This document shows positions 25,838 to 34,158 of a stretch of DNA of 64,000 nucleotides, in pieces (the first letter of the stretch is position 1; every line of letters starts with the position of its first letter). A program made the translations under genes and the position numbers. The notes beneath the pieces were generated by a model, which was given only the letters and a program-made list of their open reading frames with translations, was not told the DNA's origin and did no database searches. Origin of the DNA: Bradyrhizobium erythrophlei (GTDB lineage Bacteria > Pseudomonadota > Alphaproteobacteria > Rhizobiales > Xanthobacteraceae); contig NZ_LT670817.1 in NCBI RefSeq assembly GCF_900129425.1, positions 6,448,001-6,512,000 on the forward strand, given 5' to 3'.

Positions 25838-26706
25838 GTGGATACTCCGTTGATTGATGAAAGGCGAAATGAAAGACTATGCCTCCTCGAGCGGCACCCT
25901 TTGATTCAGATCAATGCTGACTCTATTGGGTGGGAAATTTCAAAAGGTCAGAATTCGCAACGCAGTATGGGATTTCCGATGCTCAGGCCTCTGGCGACAT
26001 CGCGACATATCTCGGCAACTCTCGGAGTCCGCCCGTCCTCGACAGACGCTCGGGCTTGCATGTTGCTCCCTCCAACTTCGTGCCACTCTTTGATGCAGCG
26101 GAGAAAAATCTTGCACCATGGCTTAGGGGAGATGGTCAAAGTTACCGGGGGTTGAATTTCGTCGAAACGACGCTGCCCGAACCGCTTATCAATCCTTCGT
26201 TGCTTGGTCCGCTTCTGATGGCGCCTGAAACGCGAACGCCAGTCCGGATCAACTGTCAATCTATGACTACAGCTCAACCATCGGTTAGAATCATATCGCC
26301 ACATACGATAGTAAGGGCATCAAGAAGGTTCCATGTCAGGGCGTGGGACAGCCTTCGCAAAACGTTTTCCGATTTTTCCTTAGCAAGGATCACGGCGAGC
26401 GAAACTGCGTTGGACGAAGCAGGGATCCCCGTAGATGCGGACAACGAATGGAACGAGTTTGTGCAAATAGTGCTTGTGCCAAATCCATCTCTTTCGCCGG
26501 CCCAGATCAAAATGGTTCAGCAAGAGTATTCGATGGAGCGCGGGAAGTTAGCCATTCGCACCCGACGAGCGTTGGCGATCTACGCGATGGTAGAGATCGG
26601 CATCATTGACGTAGTCCGACCGCCCTCAGCTAACACGAGCGGAAAACTTCTTTTGCCCGAAAACGCAAACACCCTTCGGAAGTTGGTGTTCGGGCGAGAA
26701 CTTTGA
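25838..26706 (+). pseudogene. WYL-domain regulator of BrxR/CapW type, frameshifted
   Basis: The C-terminal 250 residues (frame from 25930) have the layout of BrxR/CapW regulators: winged-helix sequence FKRSEFATQYGISDAQASGD, a WYL domain (VRINCQSMTTAQPSVRIISP, RRFHVRAWDSLRKTFSDFSL) and the WCX end (LSPAQIKMVQQEYSMERGKL, RTRRALAIYAMVEIGI). The first helix (RRNERLCLLERHPLIQINAD, then SIGW) is in a different frame, so a one-base shift at about 25930 splits the wing domain. In other bacteria this family represses BREX, CBASS or other defence operons. No defence genes adjoin. Alternatively the 250-residue part starts at the GTG 25930 without the first helix. Confidence 0.65.
25901..25914 (-). promoter_or_regulatory. 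Perfect FixK/FNR box
   Basis: TTGATTCAGATCAA is a perfect TTGAT-N4-ATCAA palindrome. Its centre is 71.5 bases from the ATG (25836) of the minus-strand phasin-like gene, giving a 30-base leader if used at -41.5. It overlaps the apparent N-terminus of the plus-strand WYL regulator. Confidence 0.55.
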
Positions 26707-27645
26707 ATCGGCTCAGGTCATCACGAGCCCGCGTTGGGCGATCAACTTTCCCGTTCTAACTTTTCTTTTGGCCAGCCATTCCTTCAGGCTTCCTCAAGGG
26801 TGCTACCACCAGCTAGGATATAATTATCAGGTGCGATTACACGGATAGCAAGGTAACAGTCGTTCACGTCGAACACTTTGCATCGCAGGGAGCTAATATT
26901 CCCAACTGGCTCGGACAGAATAACCATCCGCGAGCACGGCTTGGTATTTCGGCTAGGGAAGCAGTGGCAAATTGTATCAGACCCGTTCTGGTCTAGTGTC
27001 TTAGCAGCCCGAGGTCGCTAAGGACGCCTTGTCGCGAACGTTCTTCAGAACAATAACCCCGGCATTTGAGGAGCGCGTTTCTCGCTGCGACCAGCGAGTT
27101 TGCTGGTGGCGACGGAAAACTCCGCGTCTCGACCTATTGACTACAACTTGGCCCTCACGATCTCCCCTGGGGGCCTTTCCTCTAGCTTTGCGCTCGTCCA
27201 CGGCTTCTGTTTCGTATCAAGAGTGTGCGGACCTTCCGACAGGCTAAATTTCTCGATCACACTAGAATGCCGGATCGTGTAAATGCAGTAGTCTGCATAT
27301 TTGCATTATTGCCGCGCAATAGTCGCGGCATTTTAGCCCTCGAGAAGATTCCGCCGCCGCGGTAGCGTACGCGGACGTGTTTCGCGCAGGTTCGATACAG
27401 TTGTAGACTTATTTTTACGCCGACCTCTTTTCGAACCCCCTATGGTGGAATCAAAATCCACTGCCTTACGGCTTAGCGACGCTCCCATAAACCTCTTAGC
27501 TGCGGATTCCCTCACTATGCTGAGCATTCGGGGTCAAAGCGAATGAGAAAAATGAGCAATTTTCTTGCTCAAAATTGACTGGCTTTCGGGCTTGATCGGA
27601 GCGTTGCTGTTGTGACTTGGGGCGGCCGAGGCGCGCTTCGGGGTC
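26707..27645. other. Gene-free stretch with lower GC
   Basis: Nearly 1 kb with only short, unrelated open frames. Base composition is visibly more AT-rich than the neighbouring operons (for example 26800-27000), as in acquired or decaying DNA. No repeat ends, tRNA or recognisable protein remnant was found by eye. Confidence 0.45.
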
Positions 27646-27705
27646 CTGCCCTGCCGGGTGATCTACCCGGGCGGGGCTGAGGTGGTGCGGCGGATGGCGC
27701 CGCAC
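27646..27705 (+). promoter_or_regulatory. Two stem-loops in the leader of the DUF3489 gene
   Basis: The first hairpin (27646-27677) pairs GCCCTGCCGGGT with ACCCGGGCGGGGC around GATCT. The second (27685-27705) is a perfect 8-bp stem GTGCGGCG/CGCCGCAC around GATGG. Both fall directly before the ribosome site AGGAGG and the ATG at 27723. They may form a structured 5' leader or recombination target. Confidence 0.5.
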
Positions 27706-27722
27706 GAACCTAGGAGGATCCC

Positions 27723-28079
27723 ATGACCAAGCCCAAATCCAAGCCGAAGGCTGCGACCCGCTCAACAGCTCGAAAGACCAGCAAACCTAAATCTCGCGCG
27801 CGATCGGCGCACGCATCGTCCAAGCCGGCAACGGGGCCCCATACCAAACACGCCCGCATCATTGCGATGCTGCGAACATCGGCTGGCGCGACGATTGCGT
27901 CTCTCGTCGCCGAAACTGAATGGCAGCAGCATTCGGTGCGCGGCTTTCTTGCCGGTGTGGTTCGCAAGAAGCTCGGACTCAACCTTATTTCAGAGCAAAC
28001 GGACAAGGGTCGGGTCTATCGCATCACGAATGGCAAAGCTCCGTCTGTCGCTGCGGACCGGACTAAACCGGCAGCCTGA
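27723..28079 (+). CDS. DUF3489 domain protein
   Basis: The 118-residue product has a long basic N-terminus (TKPKSKPKAATRSTARKTSK) and a compact domain TKHARIIAMLRTSAGATIAS, then LVAETEWQQHSVRGFLAGVV and RKKLGLNLISEQTDKGRVYR. The domain is a predicted winged helix (DUF3489). In rhizobial genomes it sits before DUF2924 and serine recombinase genes, and it may help the recombinase bind DNA; that is inference. AGGAGG precedes the ATG. Confidence 0.85.
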   Translation: MTKPKSKPKAATRSTARKTSKPKSRARSAHASSKPATGPHTKHARIIAMLRTSAGATIASLVAETEWQQHSVRGFLAGVVRKKLGLNLISEQTDKGRVYRITNGKAPSVAADRTKPAA

Positions 28080-28083
28080 TGCT

Positions 28084-28593
28084 ATGCAGAAGAAATATCG
28101 CAATGGTCGTGCCCCGACCAAAACGTCTGTTGAGGACGAGATCGCGCATCTGCGCGGTCTCGATCTCGGGGGACTGCGCGCGCGCTGGCAGGGCGTCTTC
28201 CGGAGACCGGCCCCTGCTCATCTGACGCGGCATCTGTTGTTTGCAGTCATCGCCTATCGGCTCCAGGCTGATCGCCTCGGCGATCTCGATCACGCAACCC
28301 TACAGGTGCTGGATCGAACGGTTGCGAAGTTAGAAGGACCAGCAATGTCCGCCCGTCTGGCCAGCTTTGACCAGAAGCGGACCGAGCTTACTCCCGGCAC
28401 GGTCTTGGTCCGGGAGTGGGATCGACAGTCGCAGCGGGTGATGGTGATAGCTGACGGCTTTGCCTGGAACGGCCAGACCTATGACAGCCTCTCCAAAGTC
28501 GCCTTTGCGATCACAGGCACTAGGTGGAACGGTCCGCGCTTCTTTGGCCTCCGGGATAAGGACGATAGATCGACAACGGGGGCTCGGCCATGA
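28084..28593 (+). CDS. DUF2924 domain protein
   Basis: The 169-residue product carries EIAHLRGLDLGGLRARWQGV, then FRRPAPAHLTRHLLFAVIAY and LTPGTVLVREWDRQSQRVMV, and ends in a DNA-binding-like LSKVAFAITGTRWNGPRFFG. This is the DUF2924 family, regularly found between DUF3489 and a large serine recombinase. The gene starts four bases after the DUF3489 stop and its stop overlaps the recombinase start (ATGA). The three genes form one translationally coupled unit. Confidence 0.87.
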   Translation: MQKKYRNGRAPTKTSVEDEIAHLRGLDLGGLRARWQGVFRRPAPAHLTRHLLFAVIAYRLQADRLGDLDHATLQVLDRTVAKLEGPAMSARLASFDQKRTELTPGTVLVREWDRQSQRVMVIADGFAWNGQTYDSLSKVAFAITGTRWNGPRFFGLRDKDDRSTTGARP

Positions 28594-30025
28594 GGGCTGC
28601 TTCGGTCAAGCCGGTCCGCTGCGCGATCTATACGAGGGTTTCTACCGAGCACGGGCTCGACCAGGAGTTCAACTCGCTGGACGCGCAATACGAGGCCGCC
28701 TCCGCCTACATCAAAAGCCAGGCCCACGCCGGCTGGACTCTGGTCCGCTCCCGTTATGACGACGGGGGATACTCCGGCGGGTCCACCGACCGCCCCGACC
28801 TTCAGAAGCTGCTGGACGATATCCGCACCCGGAGGATTGACGTCATCGTCGTCTACGGAGCGTATCCGCGACAAGATCGCAGCATCAAAGCGGAAAGGGC
28901 TTTGGGTCGGAGGCACCCTGCCCTTTGGCTATGAGATGAAGGACGGCAAGATTGCCATCGTCGAAGAAGAAGCTGAACTGGTCAGATCAATCTTCCGGCG
29001 ATACCTGGAACTTGGCAGCGTCAACGAACTGTTACGGGACCTCAAAGAACGCAACATCCGAACCAGAACCAAGCAGCTTTCCACGGGTGCGACGCGTGAT
29101 CCCGTTCGGCCGTGGCGCGCTGTACTACGTGCTGAGCAATCACTTCTATATCGGCGAGGTCAAATACAAGAATGAAATCCTGCCAGGCGAGCAGCCTCCG
29201 ATCATGGATCGCGCGCTGTTCGAGTCAGTCCGGCAGAAATCACTCGCCCAATGGTCCCACCGTACCATTGCGCGCAACAAGTCCGACCACCTGCTGACGG
29301 GTTTGCTGTTTGACGATGCCGGGCATCGCATGATTCCAACCCACGCCACAAAAGCTGGCGTCCGCTATCGCTACTACGTGTCGACGCCTTTCCTGCATGG
29401 AGAGGCAAAAACCGCATCAGCCGGATCGGTCTTCCGCGTTCCTGCTGCCGACATCGAAGATGTCATCGTAAACTTCCTAAAGGAGTATCTCGCCAATCAA
29501 GAAAAGTCGACAATTAGCGCTGTGCACTTAATGGATCGTGGCGACTTAGCACAGCTGGTTGCTGGAATTGTCGTGCACAAGGACAGGCTGATCGTTCGAC
29601 TCAAATCAGACAACGCGGACGAAGCATCCGATTCCCAGGATGATCAGTCGCTCTCAATTCCCTGGCAGAAACCGCCCTCCAAAAGATCCCGCCAGATCCT
29701 ACTCCCGCATAATAGATCTCGAAGCGACGTCCGTCCGGAACAGTTCGAGCGCCGGGCGCGCCTGGTCAGCGCAATCGCGCGAGGTCGTCGGTGGCTGGAT
29801 GATGTTGTCTCAGGTCGAGTGACTACGGTCGCACAGCTTTGCACTCGCGAGAAGTGCAGCGTTCGGCAGGTCAATATGACCATCTCGCTCGCCTTCCTCG
29901 CACCCAATCTTGTCAAAGCGGCCGTAGAAGGTCGCCTGCCCCGCGGCATCGGCATCGAGCGGCTCCGCGATCCGCCGACCGAATGGAGCCGGCAGTTTGA
30001 GGCGCTCGGACTCAATCCGGAATAG
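28590..30025 (+). pseudogene. Large serine recombinase with internal deletion and frameshifts
   Basis: The resolvase domain begins normally: VRCAIYTRVSTEHGLDQEFN with the nucleophile Ser in RVST, then GGYSGGSTDRPDLQKLLDDI. After IDVIVVY (near 28860) the sequence jumps to ERIRDKIAASKRKGLWVGGT in another frame, so about 80 residues of the catalytic domain, including the Arg-rich part, are deleted. A further shift near 29090 moves to RRVIPFGRGALYYVLSNHFY, after which the recombinase and coiled-coil/zinc regions run to the stop at 30025 (HRMIPTHATKAGVRYRYYVS, VAGIVVHKDRLIVRL). The recombinase is inactive, so the DUF3489/DUF2924 partners are stranded. Confidence 0.85.
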
Positions 30026-30280
30026 CTGCAGCGCCGGCCCAAGGTCCCGAATTACGGTGGCCCAAAAGTCGGAATTCCGGGTGCAGAGCGGTCCAACCTC
30101 GCGCTCAACCACGGCCGCCGGGAACGGAATTTTTGGATGTAGAGACGAAGCGCCAAAAATCGTCATTTAAACGCGCGAACGCCCGCAGAGACCAAAATCC
30201 GGGAACTGAGTGGCCGGAAATCCCCGCAGAAACGCGCTATTCGGCGTCGCGCCGGAAACGTGCGGTTTGCGGAGACTGGA
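30026..30280. other. Interval between recombinase and tRNA scar
   Basis: About 250 bases with no gene seen. It separates the recombinase stop from the tRNA-Lys 3' end. Confidence 0.4.
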
Positions 30281-30327
30281 TGGTGGGCGCACTAGGGCTC
30301 GAACCTGGGACCCGATGATTAAGAGTC
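30281..30327 (-). tRNA. 3' half of tRNA-Lys(CTT), attachment-site scar
   Basis: On the minus strand the anticodon loop GACTCTTAATC (anticodon CTT) leads through a variable region and T arm (CCAGG-TTCGAGC-CCTAG) to the acceptor end TGCGCCCACCA. The D arm and 5' acceptor strand are absent: upstream sequence (AAAACATCA) is unrelated. A tRNA 3' half of about 47 bases is the typical duplicate left by integration of an element into a tRNA gene. It cannot be a functional tRNA. Confidence 0.75.
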
Positions 30328-30866
30328 TGATGTTTTCTGCGTTATTTCAAGGGCTTAACTGTAAATCATCTCGTTTTACGACCTAACGAGATCAATGCGT
30401 TACACACGAACTGTAAATCGCATTTGTGACTTTCGAAGCCACCCCGCTCGCGCATTTCCTTGCCACAGGAAACTGAAGTCGCTTGCAGCCTTGTGCAGGA
30501 ACGCCAGCCAGAATCGAACCCGTTCACGCGATCAGCGAGTGCGAATTCATGTGAGCAGCTTAGAGTTCAATCCTTCGCCCAATTTCCACGAGCGCATTCG
30601 AAGGTACTCTGAACCGATCGACTGCATGGGCGGAGCTTCGGGACATAAAGGCAAATATCTTGCTCTGATCGATGGACAGGCGCTCGAGCGCCTGCTGTTG
30701 CTCCGATGAAGACGTGGTCGTCATTTTTACCCTCCATCATACAATGGGACGTCGGGAGATTTTGCGGCTTTGTCAAACGGCCGGCGCACTGCTTTGCGGA
30801 ACGGGCGAGTGCGAGGGCACACTTCAGCACGGAAATGCACAAGCGTGCCGGTGAGTGCCTCCTCCT
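30328..30866. other. Gene-free stretch after the tRNA scar
   Basis: About 540 bases. Open frames are short and without recognisable products; none has a ribosome site. No inverted repeats of note. Confidence 0.4.
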
Positions 30867-31010
30867 TCAGTCCATACTGAACGTTTTGTCATCGCTTTTC
30901 CCGCACACCAGGCCCACGTTCTCAAGGACAGATAAATGCTTCGAAACCGCCGGCTGCGACATCATCTCTGCGAAACGCTCAACGATCTCGCCTGCGGTCA
31001 TATCTCGTGC
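30867..31010 (-). pseudogene. ArsR-family regulator fragment
   Basis: The minus strand reads RDMTAGEIVERFAEMMSQPA, then VSKHLSVLENVGLVCGKSDD and a stop. This is the winged-helix recognition region of ArsR/SdpR-type repressors (SQPAVSKHLxVLExAGLV). The first helix (DPTRRAIL) is missing and the end is short, so it is a remnant. Confidence 0.6.
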
Positions 31011-31024
31011 GTTTTCTACGCACG

Positions 31025-31270
31025 CTAAGCGGACCAAGGAAGCGAGTACGTTTTGAGGTTCGTGAAGCTCTTCATTGCTTCCTGCACGCCTTCTTTTTAT
31101 CCAAGCCCCGAATCTTTGATTCCGCCAAATGGCGACATTTCGATGCGAAATCCGGGAACTTCCCAAACGTTCACTGTGCCGACGTCAAGCTCGTTCACAA
31201 AACGTGTGATGTAGTCGAGCCTGTTAGTGCAGACACCTGACGAAAGTCCGAAGGCTGTGGAGTTCGATAT
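31025..31270 (-). pseudogene. 3' remnant of an aldehyde dehydrogenase (phosphonoacetaldehyde dehydrogenase-like)
   Basis: The minus strand reads ISNSTAFGLSSGVCTNRLDY, then ITRFVNELDVGTVNVWEVPG and FRIEMSPFGGIKDSGLG, an in-frame TAA, and KEGVQEAMKSFTNLKTYSLP. This is the C-terminal oligomerisation part of NAD-dependent aldehyde dehydrogenases; the words GVCTNRLDYITRFVNEL and KEGVQEAMKSFTN resemble PhnY-type enzymes. The stop replaces the usual Tyr after SGLG. Only about 80 residues remain. Confidence 0.7.
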
Positions 31271-31283
31271 CCTGACGACGCGC

Positions 31284-31742
31284 GCGTGGATGTCGGAGCC
31301 GCTTCACCGCGCAAGACCACGAGATCGTGTCCGGCGAAATTTGGCGATTGTCCCGGATTTGACTGTCGACAGGCACAGGGAGCGCAACACTCTCAGTCAC
31401 CGATAAAAGCCGAAGGCGGCGCGGTGATGGGGGCAGTGAATTCCCTTTATGTTCGGTAGTCGATTAAATTCAAAAGGGACCGCTTCACTTTTTCAAAAGG
31501 GACCAATCCCTTATCCGAATGATGGAAAGGGGCCAATACGCGCGACCGGGTGCCCGCAAGAAAAACCCGCCCGGCGTGCATCGGCAGCCCCTCACCTCTC
31601 ATCGTCTGGATGATGCCAAGCCCTCAAGGCGCGCTAGCGCGCTCGGAACATCTGAACGAAACGTGAGGTTTGCGCACCTTGTGGTCGAGACTCCCCGCTA
31701 CCATAATCGTGAAAAGGGGGCCCCAAACTCCGGAGACCCATC
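31284..31742. other. Gene-free stretch
   Basis: About 460 bases, no gene seen. Two phrases AAAAGGGACC (31470s and 31490s) repeat in near-tandem: TTCAAAAGGGACCGCTTCAC and TTCAAAAGGGACCAATCCC, an end-like pattern known beside degraded insertion elements, but no transposase trace was found. Confidence 0.35.
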
Positions 31743-32012
31743 ATGCGAAAGCTGATCACGACGATAGCGTTGCTGGCCCTGATCGACACTTCGGTGGCGA
31801 TTGCACAGACGGTTGGTTCGCGAAATCCGGCCCCAGCTCCCTTGATGAGCTCGAACCAGCAATCGATACCGGAGGCGCCGATCGGGCATCGACAGCCGCG
31901 TGTTAATCAAGTGCCCTCGGAGAAGAACCTGATGGATGATCCGAACGATCCAATCAATCGCGAGAACGCGGAGCTCGACCGCATGACCAAGGGCATTTGC
32001 CGCGGTTGCTAA
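31743..32012 (+). CDS. Small secreted hypothetical protein (89 aa)
   Basis: GGAG lies before the ATG. A signal peptide (LITTIALLALIDTSVAIAQ) precedes a Pro-rich, charged mature part (APIGHRQPRVNQVPSEKNLM, DDPNDPINRENAELDRMTKG) that ends ICRGC. I recognise the type as common in Bradyrhizobium but know no function. A terminator-like hairpin stands at 32262. Confidence 0.65.
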   Translation: MRKLITTIALLALIDTSVAIAQTVGSRNPAPAPLMSSNQQSIPEAPIGHRQPRVNQVPSEKNLMDDPNDPINRENAELDRMTKGICRGC

Positions 32013-32022
32013 CAACTGGCCT

Positions 32023-32042
32023 TCTCACCTCTCCTCGTCCGG
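32023..32042. repeat. 20-base repeat, copy 1 (tail of a decayed small gene)
   Basis: TCTCACCTCTCCTCGTCCGG recurs exactly at 32854-32873. Read on the minus strand the surrounding sequence gives LTEEREIDAYLSVHPDEER and a stop. A third, diverged copy at 33181-33236 gives LTETREIASYV, a stop, VHPDDE. These look like three remains of one short gene family. Confidence 0.5.
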
Positions 32043-32261
32043 ATGCACCGACAGATACGCATCAATCTCCCGCTCTTCCGTGAGACACGCATTGGGGAAA
32101 GCGGAAGTTGAAACGGGATGAATAGTGTCCGCCCCGCAACAATTTGTTTGTTCCTTTGATGGAACAGCAGTTTTGATTCGACCCCTTCGCTTGCCAATGC
32201 AAGTCTCCCGTAACCGGGGCGGACGGGGCCATTTCGAAAGCACGCAATTTTGAGCCCGGTA

Positions 32262-32290
32262 GGCCGCCGGATATTGCCCGGCGGCCTTTT
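32262..32290 (+). terminator. Terminator-like hairpin
   Basis: GGCCGCCGG-ATATTGC-CCGGCGGCC is followed by TTTT: a perfect 9-bp GC stem with a short U tail, about 250 bases after the stop of the gene at 31743-32012. Confidence 0.6.
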
Positions 32291-32631
32291 CAGGCCTTTC
32301 CTGGATGAGCACGTTTCGCCCTGGATGAGCACATTTCGGCGTGACCCCATGGACCTTTAAGCCGACGCGCGCGTTTTGTGAATGTAGGGGCGATCCAGAA
32401 CGGAAGCCTCACCCATGAGCATTATTCCTCTTCACCTTCAAAGACGCTTCGAGCAGCGATGGGCTGCTCGTTTCGGTTCGCTGGCAATCCCGGCCGCACC
32501 AAAGAACGTCGGATTGAAAGGACCGCCGGTCAACATGCGCCGCGCGCGGCAAAAGCCAAAGAAAAACCAGCCGGGCCGGGTCGGCGACTGCGCATTGATT
32601 ATCAATGTCGCCAACTGAGGCGGCCTTCCTG

Positions 32632-32820
32632 ATGGCCAAGAATTCCGACCCGCGCCTGCTTGAAGTCACGGTAACCCCTTTGGAGCCAGCGCGATGGGAG
32701 TGGCGAGTTTACGAAGGCGATACGCCACTGATGACGGGCTTTGAGACCTCGCGCGAGACCGCCCAGATTGAGGGTGATAGTGCTCTCTTCCGCTTGCTTT
32801 CCGCAGGTTTAGACAAATAA
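32632..32820 (+). CDS. Small hypothetical protein (62 aa)
   Basis: The ATG at 32632 has GAGGCGG about 9 bases upstream; an earlier in-frame ATG at 32605 lacks one. The product (SDPRLLEVTVTPLEPARWEW, RVYEGDTPLMTGFETSRETA, then GDSALFRLLSAG) looks like a compact alpha/beta domain with a W-x-W-R-V strand. No named family is recognised. Confidence 0.55.
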   Translation: MAKNSDPRLLEVTVTPLEPARWEWRVYEGDTPLMTGFETSRETAQIEGDSALFRLLSAGLDK

Positions 32821-32853
32821 CCGACCCCAAACGCCCCAGCGTGAACCGGGCGC

Positions 32854-32873
32854 TCTCACCTCTCCTCGTCCGG
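32854..32873. repeat. 20-base repeat, copy 2
   Basis: Exact copy of the 20 bases at 32023-32042, located in the gap just before the converging gene at 32880-33083. Confidence 0.5.
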
Positions 32874-32879
32874 GCGAGT

Positions 32880-33083
32880 CTACTTGAACATCGTCTTGAC
32901 CGCCTGCCAGAACGATAGGCCTTCCCGGTGTTGATGCTCAGCGGTTGGCGCCGGCTGAATGGCGCTCACCGGATCGAACAAACCCGCTTCCAATCGCGCA
33001 TGCTTCTCCAGGTCGAGCCTCTCGGCCTCCCGGCGATCCGACTCATACTTGTCGACAGGGGTGAGACTGGCTTTCTGAGCCAT
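32880..33083 (-). CDS. Small hypothetical protein (67 aa)
   Basis: GGGGAGGG stands 6-13 bases before the ATG at 33083. The product is charged (KYESDRREAERLDLEKHARL) and ends AEHQHREGLSFWQAVKTMFK. It has no signal peptide. No family is recognised. Confidence 0.55.
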   Translation of the reverse strand: MAQKASLTPVDKYESDRREAERLDLEKHARLEAGLFDPVSAIQPAPTAEHQHREGLSFWQAVKTMFK

Positions 33084-33495
33084 TGCTTACCCTCCCCTTT
33101 TTCCGTGACAGAAGCCAAACGGGTCCCAGGTTGAGTTCGTTCCGTGGCGCTCCCAAAAAGAAAAAGCCTTGACCTTACCGCTCATCATCCGGATGCACTC
33201 AGACGTAAGACGCGATCTCGCGCGTTTCCGTCAGCTTTGGATCATGCGCACGGGGACAAGTGAGGGACAGCGGCGCGATCGGGTAGAGTCGCTCGCGGCA
33301 GGGGTAATCCCTGATGGGTAGGAACGCTTTTTAGAACTTCCGCGTTGACCATTTGCGGCGGGGGGTCGTCTCTCCGATGTGTGTGTAACACCTGCCGCCC
33401 GCGGCCTGGCCCTTGCGATTCCCCAAGACGGGCCGTTTGGCGGGAACCGACCCTATAACGCACAACGCCCGCCCGAGCGGAATGGCAGGACGGCA
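33084..33495. other. Intergenic with degenerate third repeat copy
   Basis: About 410 bases. The minus strand at 33181-33236 carries the diverged third copy of the short-gene tail described at 32023. The remainder shows no gene. Confidence 0.4.
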
Positions 33496-34140
33496 ATGCG
33501 ATATCTCAAGCTGGCAATCCTAGTTTTGGCATATGCGCTGATATCGCCCGCGTTTGCGCAAACCTGTTGCCCCGAGGGCTGCGCGCAAGAGGCCAATCGG
33601 TGCGTGACCACAGGTCCGCTGTGGACCAGATGCATTCCCATCGCCTGCGCCGAGGGTTCTGGAAGGCCGTCCGCCGCGTCCTCTGGCCCCACGCGCGAGC
33701 ACCGAAAAAGCGCGGTACTCGCCCGCCCGCTACGCACAGCGCGTACTTACGTGGCCCCACGTCAGATTCCCCCGCAGTGCCCATTGATGAATCCGACCAA
33801 AGCACAGGTCGACGAGGCGACCAATCAATGCGTGAACGCGTTGACCGGAAGTGCGCGGTTGCGGGGTTGCTTTTTCGAGGACGATGCCGGCAAAGCCGAA
33901 GACAAAAGGACTGGCCTGAGCTGCCCTGATCGTCAAGCTGCGCTGGCCAAGCAGTGTCGAAAACGCTGCGCCAATTACGCATCCGATACGAACCATTTGG
34001 TGTGCACCGGCAGCTATCCGAACACCGTCTGGCATATCTCCTTTGGAGATATCTCGGGCGACACCGGTGATTCCACGCGTGTAGAGCTCTGCGGGCCTCG
34101 GCTAAGAAGCATCTTGGCGAAAAAGCCGCCGCCGGGTTGA
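33496..34140 (+). CDS. Secreted Cys-rich hypothetical protein (214 aa)
   Basis: AGGA precedes the ATG at 33496 (the open frame begins at 33379). A signal peptide (LAILVLAYALISPAFAQ) is followed by a mature protein with many Cys: TCCPEGCAQEANRCVTTGPL, RCIPIACAEG, QCPLMNPTKAQVDEATNQCV, RGCFFEDDAG, LSCPDRQAALAKQCRKRCAN, HLVCTGSYP. Disulfide-bonded periplasmic or extracellular location is likely. The function is unknown. Confidence 0.6.
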   Translation: MRYLKLAILVLAYALISPAFAQTCCPEGCAQEANRCVTTGPLWTRCIPIACAEGSGRPSAASSGPTREHRKSAVLARPLRTARTYVAPRQIPPQCPLMNPTKAQVDEATNQCVNALTGSARLRGCFFEDDAGKAEDKRTGLSCPDRQAALAKQCRKRCANYASDTNHLVCTGSYPNTVWHISFGDISGDTGDSTRVELCGPRLRSILAKKPPPG

Positions 34141-34158
34141 GGACGGTAAGGGTGCCGA

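Noticed and set aside
30490..30530. T-arm-like GGTTCGATTCTGGC on the minus strand, as a second tRNA remnant
   Set aside because: The flanking bases do not form the T stem and no acceptor or CCA end follows.
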